Under the pieces are notes generated by a model. It had not been told where the DNA came from and did no database searches. It was given only the letters and a program-made list of their open reading frames with translations. A stretch of 64,000 bases of DNA from VRUE01 sp963805475 (lineage in GTDB: Bacteria > Actinomycetota > Thermoleophilia > Solirubrobacterales > 70-9): positions 1 to 64,000 of the forward strand of contig CAWDUO010000007.1 in the NCBI GenBank assembly GCA_963805475.1, in the 5' to 3' direction. Shown here one piece after another: positions 52,736-61,719 of the stretch. The position numbers and the translations under genes are program-made. Numbering within the stretch: position 1 is the first letter of the stretch; each line of letters starts with the position of its first letter.

Positions 52736-54991
52736 ATGAGACAAAAGCTCGCACTGATCATCGCCCTGGCGGGGTTCGGAATCGTCACCGCGCTCGGCGT
52801 CGGCATGGCCGGCGCGGACTCGCAGGCCGGCCTCGGCGAAGGCCAGGCGACCGAAGCCCTGACCACGACCCCGGCGCTGAGCGCTTCGCCGTCCGCCGAA
52901 GCGCCGGCCTGCTCGAACGGCGTCGACGACGACGAAGACGGGCTGACCGACCTCGAAGACCCCGACTGCGAATCGCCCGCCGACGAAAGCGAGCGGCCGG
53001 AAGAAAAGGGGACGGGAGAAGAAGCGAAGCCCTCGCCGGCCGCGGGCCAGGCCGGCGCGGCGGCCGAAGAAGGCGGTGGGGGAGCCGGAGTCCAGAGCGG
53101 CGCCGCGCTCGACGCCGCCGAAGCGGAAGCCGAAGCCGGCGCCGGCGCGAAGCGCAACCAGGGCATCTCGGCGACCAACGCCAGCGGCGGCGGGACCAGC
53201 GCGCCTCCCGCGACCGCCGGCGCGCAGCCGCTGAAGCAGGGCCCGGACGGCGGCTCGCAGTTCGGCCCCGGCGGCGCCCCCACCGCGGCCAACCCCAACG
53301 CGACGATCGCCAGCTTCGGCCCCGCCCCGATCGGCGTGCCGAACTTCCTCATCGACTCCTTCGAGATCCCGCCCTTCCTGCTGCCGATCTACCAGGCCTG
53401 CGGAACCGAGTACGGCATCCCCTGGGAGGTGCTGGCGGCGATCAACAAGATCGAGACCGACTTCGGCACCAACCTCGGCACCTCCACTGCCGGCGCGGTC
53501 GGCTGGATGCAGTTCCTGCCTCAGAGCTGGCGGGAATACGGGCTCGACGCCAACGGCGACGGGCGCAAGGACCCCTACAACCCGGTCGACGCGATCTGCG
53601 CCGCCGCCCACTACCTGGACCTGGCGGGCGGGCGCAAGGACCTCTACCACGCGATCTTCGCCTACAACCACGCCGACTGGTACGTGCAGGAGGTGCTGCT
53701 CTACGCGCGCGCCTACGGCAAGCTGCCGACCGAGCTGGTCGGCTCGCTCACCGGCCTTACCGAAGGCGCCCACTTCCCGGTCGCCGCCGACGCCCGTTAC
53801 GCCGAGGAAGGCCCGGCGCAGGCCTCCGGCGCAAGCTCCACCTCCCCGACCCCGCACGGGATCGAGATCTACGCCGAAGAGGGCTCGCCGGTGGTAGCGG
53901 TCAACGACGGGGTGATCGCCAAGCTGGGCCGCTCCAAGCGCCTCGGCCGCTACGTGATCCTGCGCGACGCCTACGGCAACCGCTACACCTACGCGCAGCT
54001 CGGCGCGCTGGTGCGCAAGCGCCGCCTGGTCGTGACCCAGAGCGGGGCCGAAAAACAGGTCCCGGTCGACAGCCAGAACATCCGCCCGCGGCTCTACGCG
54101 CTGCCGGGGCGCAGCGGCGGCGAGCACAAGGCGAGCGCGAGCGTCGACGCGGCCGCCGCGCGGGGGGCCGACGGAACCCTCAGGGTCGGCTCGAGGGTTA
54201 TAGCCGGGACGGTGCTGGGCAAGGTCGGCGGGCGCGAAGACAGCGCCGACCCGCACCTCGACTTCGCGATCCGCCCGGCCGGCAAGGGCGCCCCGAGGAT
54301 CGACCCCAAGCCGATCCTCGACGGCTGGAAGCTGCTCGAAGCGACCGCGATCTACCGCGCCAAGGGCAAGAACCCGCTGAGCGCCGACCTCAGCGGGGCC
54401 GGCGTGCTGCTGCTTCCCAAGGAGGCGCTGGTGCAGCGCGTGCTGGCCGACGAACACCTGGACATCTACGAGTGCGGGCGCACCGACATCGCCACCGGCA
54501 AGATCGACCGCCGCGTGCTGGCGGCGCTCGAGTACCTCGTCTCCAAAGGCTTCGACCTGACGATCACGGCGCTGGAGTGCGGCCACAGCTACCTGACCAG
54601 CTCGGGCAACGTCTCCGAGCACTCGACCGGCGACGCGGTCGACATCGCCGAGATCGACGGCGTGCCGGTGACCGGCCACCAGGGCCCGGGCACGCTCGCC
54701 GACCAGCTGATCAAAGACGTGCTGGCGCTACAGGGGACGATGCACCCCCACCAGGTGATCTCGCTCGAGGACCTGCCCGGCGAAACCAGCTTCGCCCTGC
54801 CCGACCACTACGACCACGTGCACATCGGCTACCGGCCGGCCGGGGGGCCCTTCGGCGGGGAAGAATTCGACGCTCTGCTGAAGCCGAAGCAGTGGCTGCG
54901 GCTGACCAAGCGCCTGGAGGGCATCGAAAACCCGAAGGTGCCGACGGCGCCCTCGCGGTTCGCGCTGCCCGACAAGCGCAAGGGCCGCTGA
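52736..54991 (+). CDS. Secreted multidomain cell-wall hydrolase (transglycosylase, LytM-like, M15-like)
   Basis: 751 aa. Signal peptide (residues 1-28), then a Cys-flanked Asp-rich segment (CSNGVDDDEDGLTDLEDPDC) like a calcium-binding thrombospondin type 3 repeat, and a long Ala/Gly/Glu linker to about 215. Domain 1 (216-340) is a lytic transglycosylase: WEVLAAINKIETDFG with the catalytic Glu and GAVGWMQFLPQSWREYG. Domain 2 (375-515) is LytM/M23-like, but its metal motifs are altered (HGIEIYAEEGSPVVAV and PHLDFAIRP instead of HxGxD and HxH). Domain 3 (570-720) is M15-like with SEHSTGDAVDIAEIDG and DHYDHVHIGY. It probably remodels peptidoglycan during growth. Confidence 0.88.
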   Translation: MRQKLALIIALAGFGIVTALGVGMAGADSQAGLGEGQATEALTTTPALSASPSAEAPACSNGVDDDEDGLTDLEDPDCESPADESERPEEKGTGEEAKPSPAAGQAGAAAEEGGGGAGVQSGAALDAAEAEAEAGAGAKRNQGISATNASGGGTSAPPATAGAQPLKQGPDGGSQFGPGGAPTAANPNATIASFGPAPIGVPNFLIDSFEIPPFLLPIYQACGTEYGIPWEVLAAINKIETDFGTNLGTSTAGAVGWMQFLPQSWREYGLDANGDGRKDPYNPVDAICAAAHYLDLAGGRKDLYHAIFAYNHADWYVQEVLLYARAYGKLPTELVGSLTGLTEGAHFPVAADARYAEEGPAQASGASSTSPTPHGIEIYAEEGSPVVAVNDGVIAKLGRSKRLGRYVILRDAYGNRYTYAQLGALVRKRRLVVTQSGAEKQVPVDSQNIRPRLYALPGRSGGEHKASASVDAAAARGADGTLRVGSRVIAGTVLGKVGGREDSADPHLDFAIRPAGKGAPRIDPKPILDGWKLLEATAIYRAKGKNPLSADLSGAGVLLLPKEALVQRVLADEHLDIYECGRTDIATGKIDRRVLAALEYLVSKGFDLTITALECGHSYLTSSGNVSEHSTGDAVDIAEIDGVPVTGHQGPGTLADQLIKDVLALQGTMHPHQVISLEDLPGETSFALPDHYDHVHIGYRPAGGPFGGEEFDALLKPKQWLRLTKRLEGIENPKVPTAPSRFALPDKRKGR

Positions 54992-55851
54992 GCCAGCGCT
55001 TCGGATTCGTCCAGCTCGAGCTCGCCGGCGAGCTCGGCCTTCCCGACGGCCGCTACCTGGCGCGCGACGAGGTCGGCGAGCGGGTGCTGGTCGTCGAGAC
55101 GCTCGGCGCCCCCCCACCCCCGCGCCGCCGCCGCCGTCGTCCCAAGGGGGCCGACCCCGACGCCGAGCCGGCGCCGCTGCCATTGACCCGAATCACGGTC
55201 GTGCGGGCGCACGAGCCCTTCGATTCCCCCGAGCAGGCCGAGCGCTGGCTGGCGGAAGCTCTCGCCGACGAGGACTCGATCGACGCCACGATGGCGGAAG
55301 CCCTCACCCTGCTCAATCGAGCCCTCCACGCTCAAGCCGTGGCAAGCGCCAACCCACTGGGCCATGGGCTGCATCCCGAGAACGCCGCCACGGTGCGGAT
55401 CGGCCACGGCAGCGGCAAAGAGGTCGCCTCGGGCCGCTTCACCGCCGCCCGCGAGGTCGACGTTCGCGGCGGCGGATCGCGCCGGCGGCGGCGCGAGGAG
55501 GACCTGCGCCCCCAGGAGCGCATAGCCGCCCTCCTCGGCGGCCGCGAGCAGCTGGACGCCTGCGAGACCCTGCTCCTCCGAGCCCGCGCCGACCTAGACG
55601 CCAACCGCCGTCCCGAGGCAGCTCTCCAACTCCGCGTCGGCCTCGAGGCGCTCCTGGTCGAGCTGGACGGCGCACTGTCCGACCCCGGCCACACGGAGGA
55701 CATGGCAACGCTGCAAGCCCGCCGCAAAGAGGCGGGAGAGGCGGCAAACGCCGCGCTGCACGGCGACCTCTCCCTCGAGCAGGAGCGCAGCGTCAGCGAG
55801 CTGCTCGAGCTCTGCGAGCGCGTGTTGAGACGTCGTCGAGTGCTTGGTTAG
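54988..55851 (+). CDS. Conserved actinobacterial protein of unknown function
   Basis: About 287 aa. The N-terminal part LSQRFGFVQLELAGELGLPD with GRYLARDEVGERVLVVETLG is beta-rich; a basic Pro/Arg linker and a helical C-terminal half follow (LRPQERIAALLGGREQLDAC, PEAALQLRVGLEALLVELDG, LEQERSVSELLELCERVLRR). No normal start codon lies at the beginning of the conserved region; CTG at 54988 overlaps the hydrolase stop and is the only nearby candidate. Position suggests co-transcription with the wall hydrolase. Function unknown. Confidence 0.65.
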   Translation: MSQRFGFVQLELAGELGLPDGRYLARDEVGERVLVVETLGAPPPPRRRRRRPKGADPDAEPAPLPLTRITVVRAHEPFDSPEQAERWLAEALADEDSIDATMAEALTLLNRALHAQAVASANPLGHGLHPENAATVRIGHGSGKEVASGRFTAAREVDVRGGGSRRRRREEDLRPQERIAALLGGREQLDACETLLLRARADLDANRRPEAALQLRVGLEALLVELDGALSDPGHTEDMATLQARRKEAGEAANAALHGDLSLEQERSVSELLELCERVLRRRRVLG

Positions 55852-56504
55852 AGAACTAGCTGCCGGGAGACGACGGCGTCCTGAAGGGAGCCGGCGATGT
55901 GATGCGCTTCATCGAGGGCGATCCCTTCCAGCGAGGGAATCCCGATCACGGTCAGCCCGGCTGCCCGGGCCGCGGCGACCCCCGTCGGCGAGTCCTCGAG
56001 GGCGACGACCTCGGGGCCGGCCGCGACGCCGAGCCGCCGGCAGGCCTCCAGGTAGGGGTCCGGCGCGGGCTTCGGCGCGGCGACCTCGTGGGCGCTGACG
56101 ACGACGTCGAAGCGGTCGTGGAAGCCGGCGATCTCCAGCGAGCGTCGGACGAAGACGAGCGGCGAGTTGGAGACCAGGCCGAGCGGCGTGCCGCGCAGCT
56201 TCAGCGAGTGGAGCAGCTCGCGCGCGCCGACCATCGCCTCGACCCCGTGCTCGAGCTCGGCGACGACCAGCCCGTTGAGCTCCTCGATCAGGGCGCCGGC
56301 GCGCCCCGGCTCGGCCAGGCGGCGCTCGAGGATGCCGCCGGCGATCTCGGCCGAGGCGCCGACCAGCTCGCGCTTGTCAGCCGCGGTGAACTCGAGCCCG
56401 CGGCGCTCGAAGAGGTCGCGCTCGGCCCGCGTCCAGACCGACTCGGTATCGAGCAGCAGGCCGTCGTTGTCGAAGACGACGGCTGTCGGCGGCGAAGAAG
56501 TCAC
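55848..56504 (-). CDS. HAD-superfamily sugar-phosphatase-like hydrolase
   Basis: 218 aa. HAD motifs: AVVFDNDGLLLDTESVWTRA (motif 1; the second Asp is present), LGLVSNSPLVFVRRSLEIAG (motif 2), APKPAPDPYLEACRRLG (motif 3 Lys) and VVALEDSPTGVAAARAAGLT (motif 4). The layout is that of beta-phosphoglucomutase/sugar phosphatases. GTG at 56504 is chosen; the longer frame would start within the spacer next to a family B palindrome. Convergent with the gene at 54988 (4-nt overlap). Confidence 0.88.
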   Translation of the reverse strand: MTSSPPTAVVFDNDGLLLDTESVWTRAERDLFERRGLEFTAADKRELVGASAEIAGGILERRLAEPGRAGALIEELNGLVVAELEHGVEAMVGARELLHSLKLRGTPLGLVSNSPLVFVRRSLEIAGFHDRFDVVVSAHEVAAPKPAPDPYLEACRRLGVAAGPEVVALEDSPTGVAAARAAGLTVIGIPSLEGIALDEAHHIAGSLQDAVVSRQLVL

Positions 56505-56527
56505 GCCGGGATCATCCCGAAACTGCA

Positions 56528-56574
56528 CTCAACTGTTCCTTTTCCTCTATATACGAAGGAAAGGAACAGCTGAG
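56528..56574. repeat. Palindromic repeat family B, copy 6
   Basis: CTCAACTGTTCCTTTTCCT and AGGAAAGGAACAGCTGAG around CTATATACGA. It lies between divergently transcribed genes, so it cannot serve as the terminator of either. This argues that the repeats are mobile or structural elements, not only terminators. Confidence 0.8.
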
Positions 56575-56590
56575 CTAATAGGGTTCGGGG

Positions 56591-57037
56591 GTGCCCTTTC
56601 ACGTCGAGATCAGAGGCAGCCTCAACCACGCCCGCGCCTTCAACCTCGACCTCGATGAGCTGCGGCGCACGGTGCTCGAGCCGTGGCTGACCAACCGCCC
56701 GGTCGAGCTCGGCGAACGCGAGTGGCCGCCGGAGGAGAGCTCGCTGCGGATCCTCGAAGGCCGTCACCTCGACCCGCCCGACCTCTCCTTCGGCCAGGGA
56801 TGGGCGAACGCCGAGCGCGCCTCCGAGGACGTCACCCGGCGGCTGCTGACCGAGACCGAGCCGCCCAACCTGCCCGACGCCTTCGTCGTCGAGTCCGACC
56901 TGCCCGAGGCGACGGTGGCGGAGATGCTGAGCGGCCAGCAGGCTCAGCCGGTGCCCCTGGGCGACGCCGAGAAGAGGCTCGACGGCCGCGACCCGGAGGT
57001 CGCGGCCGTCATCCTGGTCACGAAGCGCCGAAGCTGA
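56591..57037 (+). CDS. Conserved hypothetical protein
   Basis: 148 aa. MPFHVEIRGSLNHARAFNLD, LDELRRTVLEPWLTNRPVEL, REWPPEESSLRILEGRHLDP and LSFGQGWANAERASEDVTRR are well-ordered soluble sequence with no known motif. TAGGGT lies 6 nt before the GTG start. Its 3' end overlaps the uspA-like gene by 20 nt on the opposite strand. Confidence 0.65.
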   Translation: MPFHVEIRGSLNHARAFNLDLDELRRTVLEPWLTNRPVELGEREWPPEESSLRILEGRHLDPPDLSFGQGWANAERASEDVTRRLLTETEPPNLPDAFVVESDLPEATVAEMLSGQQAQPVPLGDAEKRLDGRDPEVAAVILVTKRRS

Positions 57038-57680
57038 GGGCGACGCCCCGCGGCACGACCATCACCGGGTAGGTCGCCGCCTCGACGGCGTAGTCGCTGG
57101 AGGCGCTGAGGGTGACCCTGCCCTGCGGCGACTCCGGGCGGGAGCCGACGACGAGGAAGTCGACCGGCCTGTTCTCGAAGGCGACGACGCTCGCCCCCAG
57201 CGCCGCCGCGAGGCTGTCGGCGCTCGCCCGGGCGGCCTCGTCCCCCTCGTCGACGACGCCGACCGTGCCGACGCCCGCGTCGGGGCTCTCGCGGAAGCCC
57301 GCCGGGGCGACCGCGACCGTGGCCGGCCCCCCCAGCAGGAGTTTGTGGGCCGAGATGCCCGGCTTGACGAGACCGGCCGCGGTCCTGTATTCGGACCCGA
57401 ACACGATCACGTCGGCTTCCTCGGCTTCCACCAGGTCGGAGAGGCCCGTGCTCGTGTTCGGGTTGACGACCACGCGCCGCGCGATGTCCGGATCGCCGGC
57501 CGCGGCGGCGCCGCGGGCGAGCAGCTCTTCGGCCTCCCGCTGCTCGAGCGATTCCCCGTAGGAGTGACGGACGTAGGCGAGCTCGAGCTCCGCGCCCGCC
57601 CCGGCCAGAACCTGGCCGAGGGCGAGCGCGTCGCGGTCGTTGTCGGTGTCGTCGTAGGAGACGATCACCCGGAGGGCCAT
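57018..57680 (-). CDS. Universal stress protein family (tandem UspA domains)
   Basis: 220 aa. Domain 1 starts MALRVIVSYDDTDNDRDALA and includes DVIVFGSEYRTAAGLVKPGI with SAHKLLLGGPATVAVAP. Domain 2 is shorter (VGTVGVVDEGDEAARASADS, PVDFLVVGSRPESPQGRVTL, YPVMVVPRG). The G-2x-G-9x-G nucleotide motif is only partly kept. The ATG overlaps the amt stop (TGATG), so it is made with the ammonium transporter, in the place where many bacteria have glnK. It might therefore act in the same nitrogen response. Confidence 0.82.
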   Translation of the reverse strand: MALRVIVSYDDTDNDRDALALGQVLAGAGAELELAYVRHSYGESLEQREAEELLARGAAAAGDPDIARRVVVNPNTSTGLSDLVEAEEADVIVFGSEYRTAAGLVKPGISAHKLLLGGPATVAVAPAGFRESPDAGVGTVGVVDEGDEAARASADSLAAALGASVVAFENRPVDFLVVGSRPESPQGRVTLSASSDYAVEAATYPVMVVPRGVALSFGAS

Positions 57681-59044
57681 CAGACCCCCCCTCCGGGGGC
57701 GGGCGCCGGCGGCGGGGCGACCGGCCGGGACGGGGGCATCCCGTCGGGGTAGCCCAGCGAGGGCACGTCCGACGGGTACACCTCGTGCCCGTGGACGGCG
57801 AGGTCGCCCGTCTCCATGTCTTCCTCGGTCATCCTGAGCGGCACGAAGATGCCGACGATCTTCAGCAGGATGTAGGTCATGATCGCCGAGAATACGATGA
57901 TCCAGAGGGCGGTCAGCGCCTGCCACTTGAGCAGCTCCAAACCGCCGCCCGAGATCAGGCCTTCGTGTTCGCCGCCCATCGCCACGTTGGCGAAGATGCC
58001 GACGAGCAGGCCGCCGGCGACGCCGGCGAAGCCGTGCGTGTAGACGACCCCGAGGGTGTCGTCGACGTTGCGGAACGGCGCCGTGCGGCTCAGGTAGTTG
58101 AGCGCCAGGTAGACGATCATGCTGGAGACGACGCCGATGACGATCGCGCCCCAGCCGTTGACGAAGCCGGCGCCGGGCGTGATCGCGACGAGGCCGACGA
58201 TCATCCCGTTGACGGAGCCGATCAGGCTCGGCTTGCGGCCGGTCAGGTAGTCCATCGCGACCCAGACCAGGAACGCCACCGCGGTACAGATGTTGGTGTT
58301 GAGCACCGAGGCCGAGGCGACTTCGCCGGCGCTGTACCAGTCGCCGCCGTTGAAGCCGTTCCAGCCCATCCACAGCAGGCCGGCTCCGACGGCGACCATC
58401 GCCAGGTTGTTCGGCGCGTCGACCTCGCGGTCGCGCTGCAGGCGCGGGCCGATCACGGCCGCCGCGACGAAGCCCGAGACGCCCGCGGCGAGGTGGATCA
58501 CGTAGCCGCCCGAGTAGTCGACCGCCCCGTGCTGGGCGAAGAAGCCGCCGCCCCAGATCAGGAAGGCGTTGATCGTGTAGCAGAACAGCGTCCAGAGGGC
58601 GACGAACGGGATCCACGCCTTGAAGTTGATCCGGCCGAGCACGGAGCCCAGCATGAGGATCGGCGTGATCGCCGCGAAGACGATCTGGAAGTAGGCGAGC
58701 GTCGACTGCGGGAAGAGGAATTCTTCTTCCGCCAGCTCAGGGATGTGCGCCTGTCCCAGCAGTTCGTGGCTGCTCAGGATCGATCCGGGCTTGCCCCAGA
58801 AGTTCCCGAAGAAGCCGCTGTCGGCCAGGTGGATCGGCTCGCCGAAGCCCATCTTGAAACCGACGAGCACCCAGAGGACGAGCACGATCGCGAAGGCGAC
58901 GAACGCCATCATCATCGAGTTCACCGACCAGCGTTTCTGCATCACGCCGCCGTAGAGGACCACCAGACCGGGGACGCTCATCAAGCCCACCAATGTCGCG
59001 GCGGTCATCTGCCATGAGTTGGCGCCTTCGCTCAACCATTCCAT
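57680..59044 (-). CDS. amt: Ammonium transporter
   Basis: 454 aa with 11 membrane helices expected. Amt signatures: GLMSVPGLVVLYGGVMQKRW, AVDYSGGYVIHLAAGVSGFV (gate Asp and first pore His), LLWMGWNGFNGGDWYSAGEV and VVYTHGFAGVAGGLLVGIFA (second pore His). The C-terminal cytoplasmic tail ends in a Pro-rich stretch (PVAPPPAPAPGGG). It moves ammonium across the membrane. AAAGGA lies 13 nt before the ATG. Glutamine synthetase III at 61720 is nearby, giving a uptake-assimilation neighbourhood, but no glnK is present. Confidence 0.95.
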   Translation of the reverse strand: MEWLSEGANSWQMTAATLVGLMSVPGLVVLYGGVMQKRWSVNSMMMAFVAFAIVLVLWVLVGFKMGFGEPIHLADSGFFGNFWGKPGSILSSHELLGQAHIPELAEEEFLFPQSTLAYFQIVFAAITPILMLGSVLGRINFKAWIPFVALWTLFCYTINAFLIWGGGFFAQHGAVDYSGGYVIHLAAGVSGFVAAAVIGPRLQRDREVDAPNNLAMVAVGAGLLWMGWNGFNGGDWYSAGEVASASVLNTNICTAVAFLVWVAMDYLTGRKPSLIGSVNGMIVGLVAITPGAGFVNGWGAIVIGVVSSMIVYLALNYLSRTAPFRNVDDTLGVVYTHGFAGVAGGLLVGIFANVAMGGEHEGLISGGGLELLKWQALTALWIIVFSAIMTYILLKIVGIFVPLRMTEEDMETGDLAVHGHEVYPSDVPSLGYPDGMPPSRPVAPPPAPAPGGGV

Positions 59045-59136
59045 AGAGGAGTTCGTTCCTTTCTCGACTTAGGTGCTTCTCGGATCGCTACACCCTGCCG
59101 CCGAGATCTCCCCGTCACTACGTACACGTGTCTAAA

Positions 59137-59150
59137 GATCGGCGCCGATC
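59137..59150. promoter_or_regulatory. Palindrome GATCGGCGCCGATC between amt and the next gene
   Basis: Perfect 14-bp palindrome in the divergent intergenic region, about 90 nt before the amt start and 55 nt before the other start. A possible operator. Confidence 0.35.
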
Positions 59151-59204
59151 GTTCGCCCAACTGTCGGTGGCGGCGCCGGGCATGGCGCGCCTATCATGCG
59201 CGCC

Positions 59205-59522
59205 ATGCCCCTGGAAGGACACTACGAGCGGCAGACCACGCCGCTGCGCAAGCTCAGCCCGCGCGAGATCAAGGCCGCCTCGGCCGCCCTCCTGGTCACC
59301 CTCGTCGCGATCCTCGCGGTCGTCGCCGTCACGGCCGGGGACAGCAACCCGCCGACGCCGATCGGCTGCATCCGCGCCAACGTCGCCGGCGTCGTCGGCG
59401 CCGAAACGATCAGCGGCTGCGGCGCCGAAGCGGAGGCGAAGTGCGCCCACGCGGCGCTCTACGACAGCCCGCGGGCGCGCGGGGTCGTCGCCGAGTGCGA
59501 ACGCCAGGGCGTCAGGTTCTGA
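59205..59522 (+). CDS. Small single-pass membrane/exported protein
   Basis: 105 aa. A short basic N-terminus (HYERQTTPLRKLSPREIKAA) is followed by one hydrophobic helix (about residues 28-47, ALLVTLVAILAVVAVTAG) and a small extracellular domain with four cysteines (GCIRANVAGVVGAETISGCG, KCAHAALYDS, ECERQGVRF), which could form two disulfides. TATCAT lies 7 nt before the ATG. Function unknown. Confidence 0.65.
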   Translation: MPLEGHYERQTTPLRKLSPREIKAASAALLVTLVAILAVVAVTAGDSNPPTPIGCIRANVAGVVGAETISGCGAEAEAKCAHAALYDSPRARGVVAECERQGVRF

Positions 59523-59549
59523 GCGGCGGCGCCCCGCGCCGCTGAGGAG

Positions 59550-61550
59550 CTAGCGGCCGCTCCACTTCGGGGTGCGCTTGCCGAGGAAGGCGGCGATGCC
59601 CTCCTTGGCGTCCTCGCTGGCGAAGGCGGCGGCGAAGGCCCGCTTCTCGGCCTCGATCCCCTCGTCGAGGTCGCCCTTGTGCGAGGCGCTCTTGATCTGG
59701 CCGCGCGCGACCGGCGCCTGGGCGGCGAGCTTGCGCGCCCACATCAGCGCCGTCTCGAACAGCTCGTGGTCGGGCACGACGCGATTGGCGAGGCCGAACT
59801 CGAGCGCCTCGCCGGCGAGGATCGCCTCGCCGGTCAGGTTCATCTCCAGCGCCTTGTTGGGGCCGACCAGGCGCGGCAGCCGCTGCGTGCCGCCGAAGCC
59901 GGGGACGATGCCGAGCTTGATCTCGGGCTGGCCGAAGACCGCCGCCTCGGCGGCGACCCGCACGTCGCAGGCCATCGCCAGCTCGCAGCCGCCGCCGAAG
60001 GCGATCGAGTTGACGGCGGCGATCGTCGCCGTGCTGTCGGCGCCGAAGTCGCGCAGCAGCGCGTGCGCGGTGTGCAGCAGCTCCTCGCCGGCGCCCTCGT
60101 CCATCTGCGTGAACGCCTTGATGTCGGCGCCGGCGGAGAAGACGACCGGGATCGAGGAGGCGACGACCATCGCGCCGACTCCGTCCGCGGCCTTGACCTT
60201 CTCCCAAACGGTCCCGAGGTCGCGGATCACGTCGGGCGAGATCGCGTTCATCGGCGCGTTGGCGAGCCAGGCGATCGCGACGTCGCCGCGCGTCTCCAGC
60301 TTCACCGTCTCCGGCTGCTCGCCCTCGTCGGGACGCGGGTAGGGGTAGAAGCCCTGGCCGGCCTCGAGGCCGAGGCGGCCCTGGGCGACCAGCCGCTTCA
60401 GCAGCAGCGGCGGCGCGAAGCGCTCGCCGTGGCGCTCCTCCAGGCCCTCGAGCCGCTCGAGGATCGCGTCGAGCCCCTCCAGGTCGGCTTTCCAGAAGGG
60501 CGGGAAGAGGCCTTTGCGCGGGTCCAGGCCGGCGCCGGCCATCATCCCGAGGTCGATGTCGCGGACCGAGCAGACGCCCTCCTCGACCAGCCGGCAGGCC
60601 TCGATCAGGGCGCGGCCGGTGAACATCGCCACCAGCTCGGAGGCGTCGGGCTCGGCCTCGCCGGGGACGTTCTGCTCGCCGTCGGAGAAGAAGCCCTCGC
60701 CGCCGCTCTTGGCGCCGAGCTTGCCGTCGGCGACGAGGCCGCGCAGCCCCTCGTGGACGTAGAAGCCCTCGCCGTAGGAGTCGTGCAGGTGCTCGGCGAC
60801 GTGCAGCACGGTGTCGAGGCCGAGCAGGTCGGTGAGGAAAAAGGGGCCCATCGGCGCCGCTTTGGCGCCGGCGATCGCCTCGTCGATCGCCTTCAGCGAG
60901 AGGCCGCCCTGCTCCTGGGCGCGCCAGATCTCCCCCATCGTCGCCATCAGCACGCGGTTGACGACGAAGCCGGGGACCTCGCCGCAGACGATCGGCTGCT
61001 TGCGGATCGCCTGGGCGAAGTTGTAGGCGGCGGTCGCGGTCTCCTCGGAGGAGTCCTCGCTGGCGATCACCTCGACCAGCGGCATCACCGAGGCCGGGTA
61101 GAAGAAGTGGAAGCCGACGACCTTGTCGGGGCGCAGGGTCGCTTCGCCGATCTCGGCTATGGATAGCGAGGAGGTGTTGGAGGCGAGGATCGCGTGGCCC
61201 GGCGTGGCGGCGTCGAGCTCGCGGAAGACCGCCTGCTTGATCGCCATCTTCTCCGGCACCGCCTCGACGACGAAGTCGACGTCGCCGAACTCGGCGTAGG
61301 AGGTCGTCCCGGCGATCAGCCCCATCGCCTCGGCGAGCCGCGCGTCGGCCTCCTCCTGGGTCAGCTTCTCCTTCTTGACCAGGCGGGCGAGCTGGCCCTC
61401 GGTGACGGCGCGGGCCTTCTCCAGCGCCGCGTCGACGAACCTCTGCTCGACGTCCTTGACGACGACGGGGATGTCGGCGGCGGCGATCGCCTGCGCGATC
61501 TCGCCGCCCATGGTGCCGCCGCCGACGACGGCGGCCTTCGAGACGAACAT
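59550..61550 (-). CDS. 3-hydroxyacyl-CoA dehydrogenase / enoyl-CoA hydratase fusion
   Basis: 666 aa. Residues 1-300 are an NAD-binding hydroxyacyl-CoA dehydrogenase (AAVVGGGTMGGEIAQAIAAA, HAILASNTSSLSIAEIGEAT, VGFHFFYPASVMPLVEVIAS); 300-400 is the C-terminal dehydrogenase domain. Residues 430-666 are an enoyl-CoA hydratase/isomerase (VVFSAGADIKAFTQMDEGAG, NSIAFGGGCELAMACDVRVA, PEIKLGIVPGFGGTQRLPRL). It catalyses two consecutive beta-oxidation steps. The order is the reverse of E. coli FadB, whose hydratase is N-terminal. ATG at 61550. Divergent from glutamine synthetase with a palindrome between. Confidence 0.93.
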   Translation of the reverse strand: MFVSKAAVVGGGTMGGEIAQAIAAADIPVVVKDVEQRFVDAALEKARAVTEGQLARLVKKEKLTQEEADARLAEAMGLIAGTTSYAEFGDVDFVVEAVPEKMAIKQAVFRELDAATPGHAILASNTSSLSIAEIGEATLRPDKVVGFHFFYPASVMPLVEVIASEDSSEETATAAYNFAQAIRKQPIVCGEVPGFVVNRVLMATMGEIWRAQEQGGLSLKAIDEAIAGAKAAPMGPFFLTDLLGLDTVLHVAEHLHDSYGEGFYVHEGLRGLVADGKLGAKSGGEGFFSDGEQNVPGEAEPDASELVAMFTGRALIEACRLVEEGVCSVRDIDLGMMAGAGLDPRKGLFPPFWKADLEGLDAILERLEGLEERHGERFAPPLLLKRLVAQGRLGLEAGQGFYPYPRPDEGEQPETVKLETRGDVAIAWLANAPMNAISPDVIRDLGTVWEKVKAADGVGAMVVASSIPVVFSAGADIKAFTQMDEGAGEELLHTAHALLRDFGADSTATIAAVNSIAFGGGCELAMACDVRVAAEAAVFGQPEIKLGIVPGFGGTQRLPRLVGPNKALEMNLTGEAILAGEALEFGLANRVVPDHELFETALMWARKLAAQAPVARGQIKSASHKGDLDEGIEAEKRAFAAAFASEDAKEGIAAFLGKRTPKWSGR

Positions 61551-61634
61551 TCGGCTGAGTCCTCCGGATTCTGACTTGGGAAAGGGGCCGCGGAGGCTAT
61601 CGCTCTCCGCCCGGACAAAGGGGCTGGGCGATCG

Positions 61635-61650
61635 TTGTACCGCGGTACAA
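61635..61650. promoter_or_regulatory. 16-bp palindromic operator between the beta-oxidation and glutamine synthetase genes
   Basis: TTGTACCGCGGTACAA, perfect, 85 nt upstream of one start and 70 nt of the other. Size and symmetry fit a TetR/GntR-type dimer site controlling either divergent gene. Confidence 0.6.
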
Positions 61651-61719
61651 AGGCATCGGCGGCACGCTCCCATTAGGCTCCTTTGGCTCTTTCAACCGAA
61701 GCGAGGACAGACACAGCCG

